Positions 29,926-41,155 of a DNA stretch of 64,000 bases are shown here, in pieces. How positions within the stretch are numbered: the stretch's first letter is position 1; each line of letters begins with the position of its first letter. This stretch comes from Tetrapisispora phaffii CBS 4417 (lineage: Eukaryota; Ascomycota; Saccharomycetes; Saccharomycetales; Saccharomycetaceae): NCBI RefSeq assembly GCF_000236905.1, contig NC_016532.1, positions 388,481 through 452,480 of the forward strand, read 5' to 3'. The position numbers and the translations under genes were made by a program. Below the pieces are notes generated by a model, which was given only the letters and a program-made list of their open reading frames with translations, ran no database searches and was not told where the DNA came from.

Positions 29926-30333
29926 ACCGCTCACGATCCCACAGTGTTATGTGCGAAAACAGAACACTGCGCCAGAGATGCACACTCTGACACAGATACT
30001 GGCACACTTGATGCAAAGTGCAAGGGAAACACTGTCCATTGGATTGATGGTTGCCATGTAGACTTCATAAGTGTATTCAAAATGGCAATTAGAAACAAAC
30101 CTCAACAAAAAATGAACGGTCTCATGGGTGTTTCTCTTCGTGCATCCAGAGCAGAAACAAGATATAAGAAATTGTTTACCGTCAGTGTTACTAATTGATA
30201 GGAGGTTATTTGCACTGTGTATACCCAGCACCTGTTGTTTATAGCTACAATAAGTCGACTCCCAAGGACATTGATTGCGCTGAATTTAACATTTTTATCT
30301 TGTTACCCGTTCACCATAAACCTGCGACAAACC

Positions 30334-30340
30334 TGAAACA
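30334..30340 (+). promoter_or_regulatory. Putative pheromone response element
   Basis: TGAAACA, the exact Ste12 consensus, about 250 bp upstream of the Aga1/Fig2-type gene. AGA1 and FIG2 are pheromone-induced in S. cerevisiae, so the match is biologically sensible, though a single 7-mer can occur by chance. Confidence 0.45.
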
Positions 30341-30591
30341 TCGCTGACGACAGAGCTGCGACACACTCCAAACGTCTTTAAATAGAAGAGCATGTTTATA
30401 ATACTCCAAACGTTCATGATACAACTATGGTTCTGGCAGTGTGTTCAAATGATCCGTTTGTAATTGATGAATGAAATGTATATAAGTGGGACATGTATCA
30501 GCAATGATCTTGGAATGGAGGGTTCTATTAAATTATATTCATATTGGATCTCATATGAACAACAAGCTATAATTACACACTTATAATCCAT

Positions 30592-33500
30592 ATGGCAAAA
30601 TTACAGCTAACAAAACAGTCATTTCTATGTGCCTTGCTGCTTACCCAGTTTGCGACTGCTTCGCAAACGGACTATTCGGTCAGATACTCAAATAACACTG
30701 TCAATGAAAGCGATACATTCTCAGCTCTAAGTACTGCTGCGAATGAGGACTCGGTTTACTCTTCTGGCGACACTAGTTCCTTACTGGGTGATTATTCATC
30801 TAGTATTACGTCAAGTGATATCCGTATTCCTAGTGCTAGTTTGAGTGATACAGGTACCAGCACCCATGAAGTATATAATGAATCAAGGTTGGATTATGAC
30901 ACAGAATTATCGAAAGAATCTTCCCAGATTGCTTTTACCTCAAGTTATTTGGACTCCACATTAATTTCAACAAGTAGTCAAAATATTGCGACATCCATTG
31001 CTACCTCACATTATGAATATGATGAGTCGAGCACTATTCAGCAAGAAAAAAGTATCTCTATAGGTGAAATTGATAGCACTCAAGAATCTGAAACTATAAC
31101 TCAGAAAGAAATTCACCAATCTAGCTATTTAATGGATAGTAGTTTAAGTACACTAACAACAGAGAACTTGGAAGACAGCGAGTCAGCAAAACCAAATGAT
31201 AGTACCCATGAATTGGAAACTAATACCTTCAAGAGTTACGGACAGTCATCTATAGAAATCACTGATTCTCCATCGACTAGCCAAGTTCAAAACTATTCTG
31301 TTGAAAGTTCTAAAGAAAACAGTTCAACCAATGAATATGAAAGCAGCTCCAATCTTTACTCAACCTTAAGTAAGTCTAGTTATAATTATGAAACAACATT
31401 CACTACATCTAGTGATAGCTACGATATTGATATGACCAGATCCAGTAATGATTATGATGTTATAGTTTCCACAACTAGTGATTATAACAGTCAGATGACG
31501 ATTTCTGCTAATGAATATAGTGATGACTCGATTACATCAACTATTACTTTAGCTACTGAACATACCCTATCTAGTGATGATTATACCTCTGAAGTGGAAA
31601 CGTCTAATATCGAGTTCAGTGAGAAATTGTCTATTGACAGTAACTATAATTTTACCATTACTACAATTACCACACAGGAATCTGCTACATCGATAAGGTA
31701 TGATGAAAATAGTTCAGCAATTACTATCACCTCAGTTTATCCAACGACTATAACCTCTACCATCTGTGATTTGTGCACCGAGAAACCCTTATCCTCAACC
31801 GCAGGTAAAGTCACAACCATTTACTATACAAGCTCGAGTCAAGATACTACTATAAGTAGTAATACTGATTCTTACCAGTTAACTACTATTCAAATAACGA
31901 CTAGTAACAGCGATGATATCGAATATACTACGGAATCAATCGCACTCGTTTCAACGTCAACAACCTGGATTGATGAAACTCAAATTGTTTATACCACTTG
32001 GTGTCCTCTTTCGTCACAATCCGTAACTCCTATAAATTCTACTAGTTATTTGGATGCACCACCTTCTGATTTAGAGTTTAATACAACCAGCGGTTCCTAT
32101 TTATTATCAACAGTAGCTACAGATGTTGATAGTACATATACTACATTGATTTCGTTGACTGATGAATCTTTTTCTTCCAGTTCTTCTACATCGGAAGAAA
32201 GTTCAATATCAGAAACTACTTTATCGTCGTCCGAACACTATTCTTCTGAAGATTTAGTATTAACATCTTCAACAGTCACTTCCCAATTTTCGTTAAGTTC
32301 CAAGCCTTTCATAGCATCTATCAGTTCATTAACTGTATCCCCACTAAGTGAAAGCAGTATGTCTCTTACAACTAGTAATATTACACTAACCGATTCACCA
32401 TCAACTTTAGATAAAACTGCTATCTCTTCCTATTATCATTCGGTTGAATCGATTAGTTACACGTTACCAAGCTCAGAATTAGAAACTTCCTCAGTTATAA
32501 GCACTACGACATATGATAAAGAGACTGCAAACACTGGTAAAGACATTACAAATAAAACGAGTGCCTTAGTCAAATCATCAACTGAATTGGTACCAACATC
32601 ACAAGAAGTTTATTCCATTCAACCAGAAAGTTTTTCGGAAGAAGTTGTTACATCACTTTCCATAACTGTTATTACTTCAACTATTGAAGTCTGTAGTAAC
32701 GATATATGTACAAAGTCATTAGATTTCATTACTAGCACTAGTATCGTAATGATTTCCTCCGATCATTCGATTTCTACAACTCCGACTCTAACTCAACAAA
32801 TTAGTTCAAGCTCCATTCCAATATCTATAAGCTCTATATATACAGAGCCATCCTTTAATGAAACTACGACACGTTCACCTACTACAATTGTTGAAATTTG
32901 TACCGAAGAAACTTGTATTGATAGCAGCGATGAAACCGACTCTTCAGCTGAGGCTACTTCTTCCTCGACAACCGTTTCTTCTTATGTGGTTAAATGGACC
33001 TCTTCAACTATTACCACTACAATAAGTGGTATTAAGACCATTTACACTACCTACTGCCCATTGACTGACATAAGTAGTTCCACTTCTTCATCCACGATTA
33101 CATCCCAACCTACTATCAGGTCTGCTTCAATTTTAATATCATCAACTTCTACGTCGGTTTCTACTTCCAAGTGGACCTCTTCAACTATCACTACAACAAT
33201 TAGTGGCGTTAAAACTGTTTACACAACCTACTGTCCATTAACTGATACAGACAGCTCTGCTTCTTCATCTGCAATTACATCCCAACCTACTTCTACACCC
33301 TCCACATTCACAGCGCATTCCACTACCACATCCAACTCTGCTACTACATCTGTATCATCCACATTGTCTCCATCCACTACTACGTCACCAGCTGCTTCCA
33401 AGTGGGCCTCTTCTACTATCACTACAACAATTAGTGGTATCAGGACCATTTACACTACCTATTGCCCATTAACTGAAATAAGTAGTTCTATTTTTACATA

Positions 33501-34143
33501 CAGCACCACATCCCAGTCTGTTATTCTATCCTCCTCAGCTACCGCTACCTCACTTTCTGCTTCCAAGTGGATTTCTTCAACTATTACCACTACAGTAAGT
33601 GGTATGGAGACGATTTATACAACATACTGTCCATTTACTGATGTTAGTAGTTCTCCTACAATTGCTTCAACTATCGAAGTTCCTTCGTCCACAACTGTTT
33701 CTACAATTATATCATCTTCCTCATATCTACCAGTCTCTCCATCTACTGTCACTTCTCCATCGAATACAGCTTTAAATCCTGCTACAACTAACACATCTGG
33801 TACTGAAACGACAGTAACTTCTTACATAACTTCTACTTCCAAGTTAACTTCATCCACCGATATAAATGTGACACGTTCCGGAGTTGATTATTCAACAAAC
33901 GAAAATCTTCCATTTTCAACAGAAACAAGTACTTCTAGTATTATTGTTGAAACTCCAGTATCAAAAACCTTAGCTGCAATTACTGACTCTTCTTTAACTA
34001 CGGTGAGCATTTTACAACAGACTTCTAACTCTCACTATGGAACATCTACAACATCTGGGATTCAGGATTATAATGGCAGTGCATCTTCATTGAAAATTAG
34101 TAATTTTATAATTGCATTATTATCCCTATTCATGTTAATTTGA
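30592..34143 (+). CDS. AGA1/FIG2: GPI-anchored Ser/Thr-rich mating adhesin of the Aga1/Fig2 family
   Basis: 1183 aa. A signal peptide lies at about 1-23 (SFLCALLLTQFATAS). An extremely Ser/Thr-rich stalk follows, and a C-terminal hydrophobic tail (about 1166-1183) after a small-residue GPI site (NGSASS). Four copies of a repeat of the form KWTSSTITTT.SG.KTIYTTYCP start near residues 801, 860, 937 and 992, and a degenerate one ends in TTWCPLS near 468. Cys pairs ICDLC, VCSNDIC and ICTEETC resemble those of Fig2/Aga1. In S. cerevisiae AGA1 (YNR044W) and FIG2 (YCR089W) are WGD sisters. Length lies between Aga1 (725) and Fig2 (1609). I cannot assign it to one. Confidence 0.85.
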   Translation: MAKLQLTKQSFLCALLLTQFATASQTDYSVRYSNNTVNESDTFSALSTAANEDSVYSSGDTSSLLGDYSSSITSSDIRIPSASLSDTGTSTHEVYNESRLDYDTELSKESSQIAFTSSYLDSTLISTSSQNIATSIATSHYEYDESSTIQQEKSISIGEIDSTQESETITQKEIHQSSYLMDSSLSTLTTENLEDSESAKPNDSTHELETNTFKSYGQSSIEITDSPSTSQVQNYSVESSKENSSTNEYESSSNLYSTLSKSSYNYETTFTTSSDSYDIDMTRSSNDYDVIVSTTSDYNSQMTISANEYSDDSITSTITLATEHTLSSDDYTSEVETSNIEFSEKLSIDSNYNFTITTITTQESATSIRYDENSSAITITSVYPTTITSTICDLCTEKPLSSTAGKVTTIYYTSSSQDTTISSNTDSYQLTTIQITTSNSDDIEYTTESIALVSTSTTWIDETQIVYTTWCPLSSQSVTPINSTSYLDAPPSDLEFNTTSGSYLLSTVATDVDSTYTTLISLTDESFSSSSSTSEESSISETTLSSSEHYSSEDLVLTSSTVTSQFSLSSKPFIASISSLTVSPLSESSMSLTTSNITLTDSPSTLDKTAISSYYHSVESISYTLPSSELETSSVISTTTYDKETANTGKDITNKTSALVKSSTELVPTSQEVYSIQPESFSEEVVTSLSITVITSTIEVCSNDICTKSLDFITSTSIVMISSDHSISTTPTLTQQISSSSIPISISSIYTEPSFNETTTRSPTTIVEICTEETCIDSSDETDSSAEATSSSTTVSSYVVKWTSSTITTTISGIKTIYTTYCPLTDISSSTSSSTITSQPTIRSASILISSTSTSVSTSKWTSSTITTTISGVKTVYTTYCPLTDTDSSASSSAITSQPTSTPSTFTAHSTTTSNSATTSVSSTLSPSTTTSPAASKWASSTITTTISGIRTIYTTYCPLTEISSSIFTYSTTSQSVILSSSATATSLSASKWISSTITTTVSGMETIYTTYCPFTDVSSSPTIASTIEVPSSTTVSTIISSSSYLPVSPSTVTSPSNTALNPATTNTSGTETTVTSYITSTSKLTSSTDINVTRSGVDYSTNENLPFSTETSTSSIIVETPVSKTLAAITDSSLTTVSILQQTSNSHYGTSTTSGIQDYNGSASSLKISNFIIALLSLFMLI
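32992..33640 (+). repeat. Four dispersed ~75-bp coding repeats
   Basis: Copies begin at 32992, 33169, 33400 and 33565, separated by variable Ser/Thr-rich spacers, and encode the Cys-containing adhesin repeat. The copies are diverged but clearly related. Confidence 0.85.
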
Positions 34144-34293
34144 GAGGTATAGTTATAAAACGATAGCATCTTGGAATTCTAAACCAGGTAAAATATGTAC
34201 ATTAACTTTATATAATAACTCTATTTTAAATGGGTAGCAGCATTATAATAAATATCAATTGAAAAATTATTTAATACTAATAGATTAATAACT

Positions 34294-34854
34294 TCATTTA
34301 CCTCTCATAATTTCTGTATTAAATTCAGTGATAGAAACTTCTTCTGCAGAATCATCGTCATAATCATACCACTCGTTATCACCTTCTTCAAATTCAAATT
34401 CTAGAGTCTTTTTGTTGTTCAAATTAACCTTATATGGAACACTTGAAATATGAAATTTTGTAACTTCACAACCTCTACAGTCAAATTCTAATAGAACTGA
34501 TTGATTACCTTTTATATTTTTTATTCCTTTCTTCTCTCTTTGTAACGCAATGGCTTCTAACTCTGAGGTATTCTGACTATTTTCAATGTTATAGAAAACA
34601 TCTTCAAAAGTATTCATATTAACTGAACAATCTTTATCACAAAATTTACATTTCAAAATGAAAGAAGCTTCACCTTTACTACCAGGCATGTCATGTTTCT
34701 CAAAAGTATTAATACTAACAGCAGATTCGTGTTCTTCTCTACAATTGGTACAAACCAAATTGAACGAAAATTCAGCAGGAGAAGATGGATCATTCTTAAC
34801 TGAGATAGATCTGATGTTCTCAGAAAACAGCGCTTCAGCAACTAGATACAGCAT
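34294..34854 (-). CDS. DUF866 CXXC zinc-binding protein (YCR090C-like)
   Basis: 186 aa. Homologue of S. cerevisiae YCR090C and human CZIB (C1orf123), a small conserved zinc-binding beta protein of unclear function. Metal-binding Cys pairs are visible: LVCTNCRE, LKCKFCDKDC and FDCRGCEV. The acidic C-terminus (FEEGDNEWYDYDDDS) is family-typical. Same strand and place as YCR090C, between the adhesin gene and PET494. Confidence 0.88.
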   Translation of the reverse strand: MLYLVAEALFSENIRSISVKNDPSSPAEFSFNLVCTNCREEHESAVSINTFEKHDMPGSKGEASFILKCKFCDKDCSVNMNTFEDVFYNIENSQNTSELEAIALQREKKGIKNIKGNQSVLLEFDCRGCEVTKFHISSVPYKVNLNNKKTLEFEFEEGDNEWYDYDDDSAEEVSITEFNTEIMRGK

Positions 34855-35498
34855 ATGGACTAATATTTATCTGCAATTCTTTAAAAAAAATGGTCTTATG
34901 AAAAGATTTAGTAATCGCAATTCAACTAGAACTTTAAGTTTTATTTGACTTGAACTGCAACAAATAATCAATCACTATTGAAATATAGTTGGGCACTATA
35001 ATTGTGCTTTGATTTTACACTTGATTACTGTTCCTTGTATTCATTCATAAGTTGAAATATCGACGTAAAAACCTTTTAAGCTGTGCTGTTTTTAAATTCG
35101 CGGGTTAAGAATTTAAGATCTCGACTTAATTAACAAAACCTAAATCTGACTGCCAAATGTTGTTTAAAAAGGGAAAATAGATAATAGTTCTGGATAACTG
35201 AACTCAATTGCTAAACTAGAGACTGAGTAGGTTGAACTTGTGGAGTTACTTTGATAAAGTTTGGTTTACCTTTTAAATAGAGAAACATATGACGGGCACC
35301 CTCAGTTTGTTAAGCAATTAATAAACAATAGTAAATACAATTAGGTAAAAAAACAAAGACTACTACAGCAACGAGTTGCCATCTATTTTACTTGAATATT
35401 CTTTAAACAAGGTTTGTCCTGTTGACAGTGATTTATTTCAGCTTTAGTAGGTGTTACATTGTGTGTTATCAAGGAGCAAAGTGGATACTATTGCCGTA
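34855..35498. promoter_or_regulatory. Divergent promoter region YCR090C-like / PET494
   Basis: 644 bp. AT-rich with A-tracts near 35345-35360. No specific sites or RNA genes recognised. Confidence 0.4.
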
Positions 35499-37109
35499 AT
35501 GCCTTCTTTATTAAATCGTAAATTCCAATTAAGTCGAGGATATGCTAGATGGTATTCTCGCCGAATCAGGAGATCTGGTCTCTTTTCCATGAGATTTAAG
35601 CATAACACCTTACTGTATATTTCGAAAAATGACTACAGTGCAACTAATATTTTATGGAAATATTTTAATGCTCCAGGCAATGTGTTGTTCGTCACAACAA
35701 ACATTGTTACTTTTACAGGGATGGTAGCATATAATACCTGTGTTTCTAACGGAAAAGAAAATGCCTTAGATGAAAACATTCTCTCTATACAAACTGCTTT
35801 AGAAAAAGGACCAAATACAAGTGAAGGTATATCCCTAAATGACTATCCAATCATAGATTCGGAGTTAGAAAGATACCTGCCGTTAAGAACTGAGTATCCT
35901 CCAAATATAAATGCAGTGCCAGAATTAGACCGCAAAGAGGTGGAAGAAACCGAGATGTCTCCATTTAAAACTATAACAAAAGAGGATCTTCAATTGGAAG
36001 GAACAGCTAGAACTGTTAATTTTGAATCGCAATTAGCAAAATTATCTATCTTTAACTTACTATATTCTTATTACATGTACAAAAGTGTTTTATACAACAT
36101 AAAGGGGAGAAACAAACCTAATGAAGGCAAATTCTATAATACATTCAATCTATGGCATAAAGAAACGGAAGAAATGAGTGAACAATACTTAGCATCTGAA
36201 GCTGGTGAATCTAGCGTAGATAAAATACCATTAAATGGATTTTATTCATTATGGAAAACAAATTTTACAAATTCAATAAAAAGTTTTAGTGAAGTGCAAA
36301 ATTTAAAACTTCCAAATTGGAGAATATACCCTAAAAATCTTCAAAAATTATGTGAAAGTTTATATAATAATGATATGACAATAATTGCTGATTTTGCAGA
36401 GTTTTATCATGAATTAAATGATGATAAATATAAAGAGGTCCGAAATTTGTTGAGGTTATGGTTATACGATAATATGACGTTATTTAAGGAAACAAATTCT
36501 AAGAGTAAGATATTTAGTAATAGTAGCAAATATAATTTGAGGAAAATAAAACATGCGAATGAAATTTTCTATAATGAATTACTCGATGATTCAAAAGATG
36601 ATATTACATTGTTTTTAAAATACTCTTCCATAGCATTAAACTCACAAAACAAGAACAGAAGAAATTTTATGTTCCCAAAATTACTTATAGACAGCGAAAA
36701 GGACAATAATTCAGTGACTATTCAAATTGATGTGCCAACAATTTCATTAGAGACATTGCTGAATGTGCTAGATGGATTTGTTCGCTTGAAAGAAAACAAA
36801 GGTATTGATTGCCACGATTCTATTGTGAAGATAATTTCAATGTTGAAAAAAGATTGCATATTATCCAAGACTCAAGATAAAAATGCCACCATGACCGGAA
36901 CTCGCAAGGATCATGTCAGTGTAATATTGTTACCAAATGACCTAGAGCAAAGAGTCGAAATTGCATGCCAATTAGACAACAAGTTAAAAACAATAAACAA
37001 TTATGAACTAATGAACCATCATGACGATCTGCGAAAGAAATGTTACCGAATAGTATCAACCAACCCAAAAGCCATCCAATTATTAGAGAAAATATCGCAA
37101 TGGGAATAA
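35499..37109 (+). CDS. PET494: Mitochondrial COX3 translational activator Pet494
   Basis: 536 aa from the ATG at 35499 (MPSLLNRKFQLS...). The frame is open further up only from a GTG at 35451. S. cerevisiae Pet494 (YNR045W, about 489 aa) is an inner-membrane protein that, with Pet54 and Pet122, activates translation of mitochondrial COX3 mRNA. The first 40 residues are rich in Arg/Ser with no acids, a good presequence. A hydrophobic stretch near residues 60-82 (NVLFVTTNIVTFTGMVAY) could be the membrane anchor. The family evolves fast, so assignment leans on synteny between YCR090C and TRM112. Confidence 0.82.
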   Translation: MPSLLNRKFQLSRGYARWYSRRIRRSGLFSMRFKHNTLLYISKNDYSATNILWKYFNAPGNVLFVTTNIVTFTGMVAYNTCVSNGKENALDENILSIQTALEKGPNTSEGISLNDYPIIDSELERYLPLRTEYPPNINAVPELDRKEVEETEMSPFKTITKEDLQLEGTARTVNFESQLAKLSIFNLLYSYYMYKSVLYNIKGRNKPNEGKFYNTFNLWHKETEEMSEQYLASEAGESSVDKIPLNGFYSLWKTNFTNSIKSFSEVQNLKLPNWRIYPKNLQKLCESLYNNDMTIIADFAEFYHELNDDKYKEVRNLLRLWLYDNMTLFKETNSKSKIFSNSSKYNLRKIKHANEIFYNELLDDSKDDITLFLKYSSIALNSQNKNRRNFMFPKLLIDSEKDNNSVTIQIDVPTISLETLLNVLDGFVRLKENKGIDCHDSIVKIISMLKKDCILSKTQDKNATMTGTRKDHVSVILLPNDLEQRVEIACQLDNKLKTINNYELMNHHDDLRKKCYRIVSTNPKAIQLLEKISQWE

Positions 37110-37472
37110 ACCCACCCACACATACGTACATACGCATACATTTACAACAACTTGTACATAAAAATAAATACAATACCACCATCATCATCTCTCATCCTTT
37201 ATGCTCTTCATCTCATTCCATTCACCAAACTTGATGCACAGTTTACCCGACCACGCTCTTGCGATGAGCTTCTGAAAAAATTTTAACTATGGGGCCCAAC
37301 ATCATCAACTTACACAACCCACTTGGACCAGTTCCCTCTTATAAGATGATTGATTAGTTCAATGTCTGGTGATTAGCCTGAGTAGTTCGTAACGTCGTTT
37401 GTTAAATTTGCAAGAAATTGAATAGCAGCCGCCTTTCTCCCACGAATATATATATATAATTATCGTTATACA
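37110..37472. promoter_or_regulatory. Intergenic PET494 - TRM112 with PAC/RRPE module
   Basis: 363 bp. PAC GCGATGAG at 37261-37268 is followed by an RRPE-like TGAAAAAATTTT at 37273-37284, about 190 bp upstream of TRM112. This fits a gene needed for Bud23-dependent 18S rRNA methylation. An AT dinucleotide run lies at about 37445-37458. Confidence 0.7.
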
Positions 37473-37898
37473 ATGAAGTTTTTGACCACGAATTTTTTGA
37501 AGTGCTCTGTAGGTGCATGTGACAACAGTAATGACAACTTCCCTCTACGCTATGAGGGTTCCAAGTGTCAGATTGTGCAGGACGAGACCGTTGAGTTCAA
37601 CCCACAATTCCTACTAAATATCCTGGACAGAGTCGACTGGAATGCCATTGTCACGGTGGCCCGTGAACTGGGCAACCAATCGTTGCCGGTAACAAAACCA
37701 CAATTTACCCATCAGAACGGCGACGCCAATACAGCTAGCAACTTAACCGAAGACGAACTAGCGGTCCTACAAGATCTACATGTCCTTCTATTACAGACTT
37801 CAATCGCAGAAGGTCAAATGAGCTGTAGAAATTGCAATCATATATATCACATCAAGAACGGTATTCCAAACCTATTGCTGCCACCACACCTGGCATAG
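37473..37898 (+). CDS. TRM112: Trm112, activator subunit of tRNA/rRNA/eRF1 methyltransferases
   Basis: 141 aa (about 135 in S. cerevisiae, YNR046W). Obligate partner of Trm9, Trm11, Bud23 and Mtq2. The zinc site uses Cys11 and Cys16 (LKCSVGACDN) and the C-terminal SCRNC pair. The C-terminal motif YHIKNGIPNLLLP, which inserts against the methyltransferase, is intact. Slightly GC-richer codon use than PET494. Confidence 0.97.
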   Translation: MKFLTTNFLKCSVGACDNSNDNFPLRYEGSKCQIVQDETVEFNPQFLLNILDRVDWNAIVTVARELGNQSLPVTKPQFTHQNGDANTASNLTEDELAVLQDLHVLLLQTSIAEGQMSCRNCNHIYHIKNGIPNLLLPPHLA

Positions 37899-38485
37899 CG
37901 CTCCAATAATGCATCGCCTCGCACACGCACACATATATATATACTAATACTGACACATATATAGTTACATAAACATAATTGATAACCTAATTGCCACTGC
38001 CATCCTTAACCGTTGTTCTTTTACCACCAGCCCATGTATACTCCCCCACACTGTTAAAAGCCTTGCTATTCTGATTCAGGGTCCACCTTCCTCCAGCGTG
38101 CCACGTGACCCCCTGCCTTCATTTTGCTCGTTAAACGTTTCGTTAATGCCATTTTAATACCATTGGACTATTGATTAAGCAACTAACCACTTAGTAAGAA
38201 TTTGGAAACAACAATTCTGTCGGTTGGAAAGGTTGTGATTGATCGATTGAATGGGTTTGGGGTTTTTGAAGATAGTATGAGACAATCAGTGAGTTTATTG
38301 AGAGCGTAATTTGTGTTCGTAGTGATTGCTTCTTCTGTCTTGTGGGTTCTATTTTAGGAAGAATAGGGCTCATTGATCAGTATATTGCTATTAATTGCAA
38401 TAGTGCGTGGGCGTATCGTTTCATTTGATTATATTAACTTGTCTTTATACTTTATTTTCAGGTGTGTTTTTAATCCTTACGATCG
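37899..38485. other. Intergenic TRM112 - FPK1
   Basis: 587 bp. One CCACGTGA box near 38101-38108. No RNA gene or intron-like GTATGT/TACTAAC pair is seen. A minus-strand 60-codon frame at 38191-38373 looks like chance. Confidence 0.4.
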
Positions 38486-41155
38486 ATGGTTGAAAAAGAT
38501 CAGTTGAATGAGAAGAGTAGGACGGTATCGTTTTCGAAAATGTTGCAGAAATCTCTACGTTTGAATAGCAATAGTGGCAATAATGATCCAGCAACAGCAC
38601 CTCGTGAGATGTTTAGTGACGACGATAGTCGTGCGAGGAAATCGAATAGTATAGAGTTGGATGCAGAGCAAGCACGTAATAGGAGTTTGGCTGACTTTAA
38701 TGGCAATGGCGATAATTTTAGTAATGATAATGATAATGATAATGACAATGATAACAAAACTAACAAGAGCAATACGTCGAGACTGCTCAGGTTGAAGAGT
38801 TTCTTCAGTAGTACGAACAGCAGCATGGATAATGCTTCATCTGCATTTAGTGATAAGAACAGCAGTTCCAATGTTTCAAAGGTCTCGGCATTTTTGAAAC
38901 AGAATTCAAACGTGAACATAACCAGCAGTGGTGGTACGCCGGCCACTGACTCAAATAATGAACTGGCAGCGAGAAAGTTAGATCCAAAGGGGAATAAACA
39001 TTCATATAAGAGTAGATCAAACTCAAACTTATCATCTCGCGTTGAACAGAATACAGATATGCATCGCAGCAGGTCTCCATTAGCTCATTCCAAAAACTCC
39101 AAGAATGCCTTAAATATGGTTGATTTAACCGACCTCACATTTGAAAATACTCCAACAAGTAGTAAAAAGATTATTGGTGATATCTCACCTTCAGGAAATT
39201 CACAATCAAGTTTTCAAGAATTTCCTTCATTGGAAAGCAATGCAACAGCTTCATTGTCTTCACCACCGCAGAAACATGTTTTCCAAGTACAATCCTTGAT
39301 GGTTTCTTCACATTCACAGGAACAACTTGATATTGATTCTCAAAGATTTCTTCAGCAGGTCAATTCAATTTCCTCTTTAAAGGATATAAGGAATCCAAGT
39401 TTGAATTCTCTTACTGAAATAAAAGAGGACGAAAGGTTAGATCATTTTTACAATTCTATGTTGGCTAAAAATCATGATTTCGAAAGTAATGGTACTTTCG
39501 GTAATGAAAATAAACTAGTCGAAAGTCGCAGAGATACTATAACTACAAATTATTCGGATTTGTCCTTATCATTAAGTAACGATGAGTTTCAACCTTTCAC
39601 TACTATTACAATAGATTTCGATAATAATAATGAGAAAAATCAAAATGAACAACAACCTACAGAGTTTGATATACCGAATAAAGCCTTCGCAGCAACTAAA
39701 TCATTGTCACCTGTTCGTACTAGACCTCATAGAACTTCATCAGAACCAAATTATTATCAAAGTTCAGTGTCAAGAAAAAACCAATCAAATTTAATCAAAA
39801 ATAATATAGCCTCTCAAGATGCTTTAAATTTATCAGCACCACCAAAGCTATTCGATGCATTTGAAGAACCTAAAAGATCAAATCGTTTAAGAGCTAAGTC
39901 ATTCAGTAACAAATTTCAAGATATTGTAGTGAGCCCACAAGCATTCGAAAAGATTAGACTGTTAGGTCAAGGTGATGTAGGGAAAGTATATCTCGTTAGA
40001 GAAAAAGCCTCCAGTAGATTGTATGCCCTGAAAATCTTCAGTAAAGCGGAGATGATAAAAAGAAAGAAGATAAAACGTGTATTGGTTGAACAAGAAATTT
40101 TAGCCACCAGTGAGCACCCTTTCATTGTTAATTTATATCATTCTTTTCAATCTGAGGACTATTTGTACTTATGTATGGAATATTGTATGGGTGGTGAATT
40201 TTTTAGGGCTTTACAAACTAGGAAAACAAAATGCATTTCTGAAGATGATGCAAGGTTTTATGCTGCCGAGGTTGTAGCAGCTTTAGAATATTTGCATTTA
40301 ATGGGGTTCATTTATAGAGATCTGAAACCTGAAAACATTTTACTACATAAATCTGGACATATCATGTTGTCAGATTTCGACTTATCTATTCAAACAACTT
40401 CGTCAAAAGAACCAGTCGTTAAGAAATTGGCACAGTCTGCTGTGGTGGATACAAAAATATGTTCAGATGGTTTTAGAACGAATTCCTTTGTTGGCACAGA
40501 AGAATACATTGCACCAGAAGTTATTCGTGGAAATGGTCACACAGCAGCCGTTGATTGGTGGACATTGGGTATATTGATATATGAAATGTTATTTGGTTTC
40601 ACTCCTTTCAAAGGCGATAATACCAACGATACATTTTGCAATATTCTAAAGGATGATGTTACTTTCCCGAATAATAATGAAATATCAAGAAACTGCAAAG
40701 ATCTAATAAAAAAACTGTTAACCAAAAACGAACTGAAAAGATTAGGGTCCAAAACTGGTGCCGCTGATGTAAAAAGACATCCCTTCTTTAAAAAAGTACA
40801 ATGGTCATTTTTGAGAAACCAAGATCCCCCACTGATACCGGTACTTTCAGAGGATGGATGTGATTTTTCAAAGCTGTCGACCAACAAGAAAAAATCAAAA
40901 GATATTTCTGATGCAATCTCTTTGACAACAATAGATAAACAAGAAAAAAATATGTTTGAAGAAACAGTTGAGTTTGACGATGACGTCTCTGAGGATGATC
41001 CATTCCATAACTTCAACTCCATGAGCATCATGAAACAAGATAATAATTCATTAGTTTACGGTGACAACAACTCTTACGGTAAAGTCTCGTATACTACAAA
41101 TGCCAACAGAGTTAGGAGTGATAGTCACAGAAGCTTTTTCAAAAGAAACTTGTAA
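38486..41155 (+). CDS. FPK1: AGC-family flippase kinase Fpk1/Kin82
   Basis: 889 aa, close to S. cerevisiae Fpk1 (YNR047W, about 893); Kin82 (YCR091W) is its WGD sister. Phosphorylates the flippases Dnf1/Dnf2 and links sphingolipid signalling to membrane asymmetry. A Ser/Asn-rich disordered N-terminal half includes an (DN)n run encoded by a GATAAT repeat near 38725-38755. The kinase domain covers about 490-775: glycine loop [16 protein letters not shown] lysine, [11 protein letters not shown] catalytic loop, LSDFDLS (the DFD variant typical of this subfamily), and [11 protein letters not shown] long insert between DFD and APE is also family-typical. Confidence 0.95.
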   Translation: MVEKDQLNEKSRTVSFSKMLQKSLRLNSNSGNNDPATAPREMFSDDDSRARKSNSIELDAEQARNRSLADFNGNGDNFSNDNDNDNDNDNKTNKSNTSRLLRLKSFFSSTNSSMDNASSAFSDKNSSSNVSKVSAFLKQNSNVNITSSGGTPATDSNNELAARKLDPKGNKHSYKSRSNSNLSSRVEQNTDMHRSRSPLAHSKNSKNALNMVDLTDLTFENTPTSSKKIIGDISPSGNSQSSFQEFPSLESNATASLSSPPQKHVFQVQSLMVSSHSQEQLDIDSQRFLQQVNSISSLKDIRNPSLNSLTEIKEDERLDHFYNSMLAKNHDFESNGTFGNENKLVESRRDTITTNYSDLSLSLSNDEFQPFTTITIDFDNNNEKNQNEQQPTEFDIPNKAFAATKSLSPVRTRPHRTSSEPNYYQSSVSRKNQSNLIKNNIASQDALNLSAPPKLFDAFEEPKRSNRLRAKSFSNKFQDIVVSPQAFEKIRLLGQGDVGKVYLVREKASSRLYALKIFSKAEMIKRKKIKRVLVEQEILATSEHPFIVNLYHSFQSEDYLYLCMEYCMGGEFFRALQTRKTKCISEDDARFYAAEVVAALEYLHLMGFIYRDLKPENILLHKSGHIMLSDFDLSIQTTSSKEPVVKKLAQSAVVDTKICSDGFRTNSFVGTEEYIAPEVIRGNGHTAAVDWWTLGILIYEMLFGFTPFKGDNTNDTFCNILKDDVTFPNNNEISRNCKDLIKKLLTKNELKRLGSKTGAADVKRHPFFKKVQWSFLRNQDPPLIPVLSEDGCDFSKLSTNKKKSKDISDAISLTTIDKQEKNMFEETVEFDDDVSEDDPFHNFNSMSIMKQDNNSLVYGDNNSYGKVSYTTNANRVRSDSHRSFFKRNL

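Larger units (their letters stand above)
29811..30591. promoter_or_regulatory. Divergent promoter region LYAR-like gene / Aga1-Fig2-type gene
   Basis: 781 bp. Near the LYAR-like gene is the PAC/RRPE module. Nearer the wall-protein gene are a Reb1-like TTACCCG (30303-30309) and a Ste12 element. ABP1 (YCR088W), expected here in ancestral order, is absent. The + strand frame 29758-30198 overlaps promoter motifs and lacks any recognisable domain. Confidence 0.5.

Noticed and set aside
29758..30198. 146-codon + strand frame overlapping the LYAR-like promoter
   Set aside because: It overlaps the 5' end of the LYAR-like gene on the other strand and contains its PAC/RRPE module. No recognisable family.
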